Source of the DNA: an uncultured Clostridia bacterium
GTDB taxonomy: Bacteria; Bacillota; Clostridia; Oscillospirales; Acutalibacteraceae
Length of the DNA stretch: 7,845 nucleotides
Direction of reading: 5' to 3'
Assembly: GCA_937895645.1 (NCBI GenBank)
Contig: CALBKQ010000145.1
Location: forward strand, 1 to 7,845
Both the position numbers and the translations under genes were made by a program. Of this stretch, positions 5,817 through 7,845 are shown one piece after another. The notes under the pieces were generated by a model, which was given only the letters and a program-made list of their open reading frames with translations, was not told the DNA's origin and did no database searches. Position 1 is the first letter of the stretch; the number at the start of each line of letters is the position of its first letter.

Positions 5817-6641
5817 ATGTATAAAAATATTGTTGATTTACATGTTCATACAGATAATTCATTTGACGGTAACCACTCTGCAACTTTTTTCTGTGAAAAA
5901 GCAGAAATGTTGGATTTACGTGCAATTGCTTTTACTGACCATTGTGAAGTTGACCAGTATTACGGTGCCGATAATTATGAAAAAAGAATGTTTCAGGCAT
6001 TCTTTGAAGTGTCAAAAGTACGTTCAGCTTTTCGCGGTAAACTTTTAATTCTTAATGGTATTGAACTCGGTCAACCGGCTTATGATATCCCAACTGCAAA
6101 TTCTATAGTAAGCAGATATGATTATGACCATATTTTAGGTTCAGTTCATAATCTTCGTGGTGGTGAAGATTTTTATTTTATGAAAAATCTTACTATGACC
6201 GAAGCGGATAAGCTCTTAAAACAATATTTTGACGAAATTATTGAAATGCTTAAATGGGGTAAGTTTGATGTACTTGCACATCTTACGTATCCATTAAGAT
6301 ATTTTTACTCTCAATCAAATCTTGATATAGATTTGAATAATTATAAAAAACAGATTGATGAAATACTTTTAATGACTGCTAAAAGTGATAAAGCACTTGA
6401 AATTAATACAGGTGGACTACGCCAACCAATTAACAAACTTTCTCCTGAGGTTGATATTATTAAACGCTTTAAGGAACTTGGTGGTAAATACGTTTCAGTA
6501 GGCTCTGACGCTCATTACACGGAACATCTTGCTTGTGATATTGATATGGCATATAATTGTGCACTTGAGGCAGGGTTTGACAGTATAACATTTTTCCAGA
6601 AACATACTCCAATGCAAATGAAGATTGAAATGGGTGACTAA
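5817..6641 (+). CDS. Histidinol-phosphatase-type PHP-domain phosphoesterase
   Basis: This is a 274-residue protein of the PHP superfamily, a metal-dependent phosphoesterase fold of seven-stranded barrel type that binds up to three metal ions. The metal ligands are visible in order: DLHVHTDNSFDG (7-18, His9 and His11), FTDH (39-42), GIELG (81-85, Glu83), GSVHN (108-112, His111), DVLAHLTYP (151-159, His155) and VGSDAH (228-233, Asp231 and His233). The length and motif set fit the HisK/HisJ class that removes phosphate from histidinol phosphate in histidine synthesis. No other his gene is nearby, so another phosphorylated substrate is possible. ATG 5817 follows AAGGTG (5804-5809) by 7 bases and starts directly on the first metal-binding strand. 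Its stop is 2 bases before ispE. The function call as a PHP phosphatase is firm; histidinol phosphate as the substrate is likely but unproven. Confidence 0.85.
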   Translation: MYKNIVDLHVHTDNSFDGNHSATFFCEKAEMLDLRAIAFTDHCEVDQYYGADNYEKRMFQAFFEVSKVRSAFRGKLLILNGIELGQPAYDIPTANSIVSRYDYDHILGSVHNLRGGEDFYFMKNLTMTEADKLLKQYFDEIIEMLKWGKFDVLAHLTYPLRYFYSQSNLDIDLNNYKKQIDEILLMTAKSDKALEINTGGLRQPINKLSPEVDIIKRFKELGGKYVSVGSDAHYTEHLACDIDMAYNCALEAGFDSITFFQKHTPMQMKIEMGD

Positions 6642-6643
6642 AT

Positions 6644-7531
6644 ATGAAAGTTAAAGTTGCGGCAAAAATCAATTTAATGCTCGATATTCTTAAAAAACTT
6701 GATAACGGTTATCATAGTCTTTTTATGATAATGCAATCAGTTGATTTGTATGATACCATTACAGTTCAAAAGAATAACGAAAACAAAATCATTATTAAAT
6801 GTGATACTGAAGGTGTTCCTTGTAACGAGAAAAATATTGCGTATAAATGTGCAAATGCATTTTTTAAGATTTGCAATATGAAAGAACAAGGAGTAACTAT
6901 TGAAATTGAGAAGAACATACCAATGGCAGCCGGTACTGCTGGTGGTAGTGCTGACGGTGCAGGAGTACTTTATTGCTTAAATAAAATCTATAATACAAAT
7001 CTTTCAACGACTGAACTTTGTGAAATCGGTGCAACTGTTGGTGCTGATATTCCATTCAGCCTTACAGGTGGCACTGCAATAGCACTTAATACAGGTAATG
7101 TTATTGCACCTGTTAAGGATTTGCCAGAATGTTATATAGTACTCTGTAAGCCAGACCAGGATGTTTCTACTCCTGAGGCTTACGCGCAATTTGACGCACT
7201 GTGCCGTGTACGTCATCTTGACCGTGTATCTATGATTGATGCAGTTGCAAGTGCTGATTATGAAAAAATCTGTACTTATTGTGGCAATGTGTTTGAACAA
7301 GCCGTTGAAGTGCCAAAAAGACCACATATCAAGGGTGTTATGAGAAAATGTGGTGCAGATGCTTGTTGTATGAGTGGTAGTGGTCCAACTGTTTTCGGCT
7401 TATTTAGTGATAAAGAAAAAGCAATAGAAATTCTAAAAGAATTTGAAAGCTTAATTTCCAGCCAGGGGGAGCTTTTATTAAAAAAGACAGACCCTACTTT
7501 AACAGAGTTATATGTACACAAACAACAATAA
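6644..7531 (+). CDS. ispE: 4-diphosphocytidyl-2-C-methyl-D-erythritol kinase
   Basis: IspE phosphorylates CDP-methylerythritol with ATP in the MEP pathway, which supplies isoprenoid precursors in the cytoplasm. The 295-residue protein has the full GHMP kinase layout. Near the N-terminus are AAKINLMLDIL (6-16, with the catalytic-site Lys8) and NGYHSL. The glycine-rich ATP loop is IPMAAGTAGGSADGAG. GADIPFSLTGGTA carries the catalytic Asp135. PDQDVSTPEAY and the C-terminal MSGSGPTVFGLF complete the set. The ATP loop differs slightly from the usual AGLGGGSSDAA (Thr for Leu, Ala for Gly, Ala for Ser); the small changes need not remove activity. Its ATG is 2 bases after the PHP stop, and GGGTGA at the end of that gene can serve as its ribosome site, so the two are translationally coupled. 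It ends just before the perfect 14-bp inverted repeat. Confidence 0.95.
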   Translation: MKVKVAAKINLMLDILKKLDNGYHSLFMIMQSVDLYDTITVQKNNENKIIIKCDTEGVPCNEKNIAYKCANAFFKICNMKEQGVTIEIEKNIPMAAGTAGGSADGAGVLYCLNKIYNTNLSTTELCEIGATVGADIPFSLTGGTAIALNTGNVIAPVKDLPECYIVLCKPDQDVSTPEAYAQFDALCRVRHLDRVSMIDAVASADYEKICTYCGNVFEQAVEVPKRPHIKGVMRKCGADACCMSGSGPTVFGLFSDKEKAIEILKEFESLISSQGELLLKKTDPTLTELYVHKQQ

Positions 7532-7538
7532 ACAACCA

Positions 7539-7571
7539 CATAATATCAGGGGAACAGCCCCTGATATTATG
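7539..7571. terminator. Perfect 14-bp inverted repeat, probable convergent terminator
   Basis: CATAATATCAGGGG (7539-7552) and CCCCTGATATTATG (7558-7571) are exact reverse complements around AACAG. On the minus strand the stem follows the DUF6062 stop directly and is trailed by T-rich TGGTTGTTTATTGTTG. On the plus strand CTATCTTTTCTT follows, a weaker tail. It could stop both ispE and the minus-strand gene. Because composition changes here, the repeat could also mark a join between unrelated sequences. Confidence 0.65.
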
Positions 7572-7845
7572 CTATCTTTTCTTGTAAACTGCATCAGCCG
7601 GATATCCGCCTTTTAATTTCTGCATACCGCGCTGGATGGCGTCCCTGGAATTCTTCCAGTCCGCATCTTTGTTGCGATAGTCAAATTTCTCTACCAGCCA
7701 GGAAACGTCTTCCTGTAAGCGGTCCATATGCTTGGTCTGTAATTCAAACATGGCCGGATAGAATTCGGCCTTTTGTTTATCGTTTAATTTACTTTCACCC
7801 GCTTCGCACAAATCGCCAAAGTGGTGGAGGCAGAATCCTTTGCTG
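7572..7845 (-). CDS. DUF6062 family protein, C-terminal part, cut by window edge
   Basis: The minus-strand frame is open from the right edge to TAG at 7572-7574 and gives about 90 residues. It enters with SKGFCLHHFGDLCEAGESK, a Cys/His-containing segment that I associate with DUF6062 proteins, which are roughly 220 residues and carry more than one such motif. A charged helical region, AMFELQTKHMDRLQEDVSWL, leads into VEKFDYRNKDADWKNSRDAI and RGMQKLKGGYPADAVYKKR, which is the family's most recognisable end. The Cys and His residues suggest metal binding, but I know of no proven function. A TTG at 7811 is not a credible start because the conserved GFCLHHF lies upstream of it in the same frame; the true start is beyond the window. 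G+C is about half, clearly above the AT-rich core, so it may be transferred or joined from another genome. Confidence 0.75.
   Translation of the reverse strand, partial: SKGFCLHHFGDLCEAGESKLNDKQKAEFYPAMFELQTKHMDRLQEDVSWLVEKFDYRNKDADWKNSRDAIQRGMQKLKGGYPADAVYKKR

Noticed and set aside
7575..7811. A complete 79-residue protein starting at TTG 7811
   Set aside because: The conserved GFCLHHF segment continues upstream in the same frame to the window edge, so the gene is truncated rather than short.

Overview
The window looks like a metagenomic contig from an uncultured, AT-rich, endospore-forming member of the Clostridia, probably close to the gut Oscillospiraceae/Ruminococcaceae. The reasons are the AT-rich coding sequence, GGAGG-type ribosome binding sites, a SpoIVB sporulation protease, the dnaE–pfkA gene order common in Firmicutes, and a DUF6062-type gene at the right end. 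Placement below class level is inference.

Left end (1 to about 425): a clean minus-strand reading frame resembles the gp10-like packaged-DNA stabilisation (tail accessory) proteins of P22-type phages. Near base 425 it meets, with no intergenic space, the interior of a plus-strand dnaE gene. Both genes are cut mid-domain at the same point, so this is most simply a chimeric join from assembly or amplification rather than real gene order.

Core (about 425 to 7531): this is a coherent chromosomal segment. The plus strand carries the dnaE 3' end (replicative polymerase alpha subunit), pfkA (ATP-dependent phosphofructokinase) with its own promoter, a shikimate-kinase-like gene 3 bases after pfkA, a terminator, and spoIVB with a TTG start. 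A bidirectional terminator then separates spoIVB from a minus-strand operon of an ACT-domain protein (UPF0237) followed by a DUF711/UPF0210 protein. A 141-base divergent intergenic region with a long AT-rich dyad separates this operon from a plus-strand pair: a histidinol-phosphatase-type PHP phosphoesterase and ispE (MEP isoprenoid pathway), whose stop and start codons are 2 bases apart.

Right end (7539 to 7845): a perfect 14-bp inverted repeat is followed by the C-terminal part of a minus-strand DUF6062-family gene that is distinctly richer in G+C than the core. It may be a normal convergent neighbour, a transferred gene or a second artificial join.

No stretch over 300 bases lacks a gene. 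I see no tRNA, rRNA, CRISPR, insertion sequence or defence system. Most core genes are housekeeping; the least understood parts are the ACT–DUF711 pair with its dyad and the atypical shikimate-kinase-like protein.
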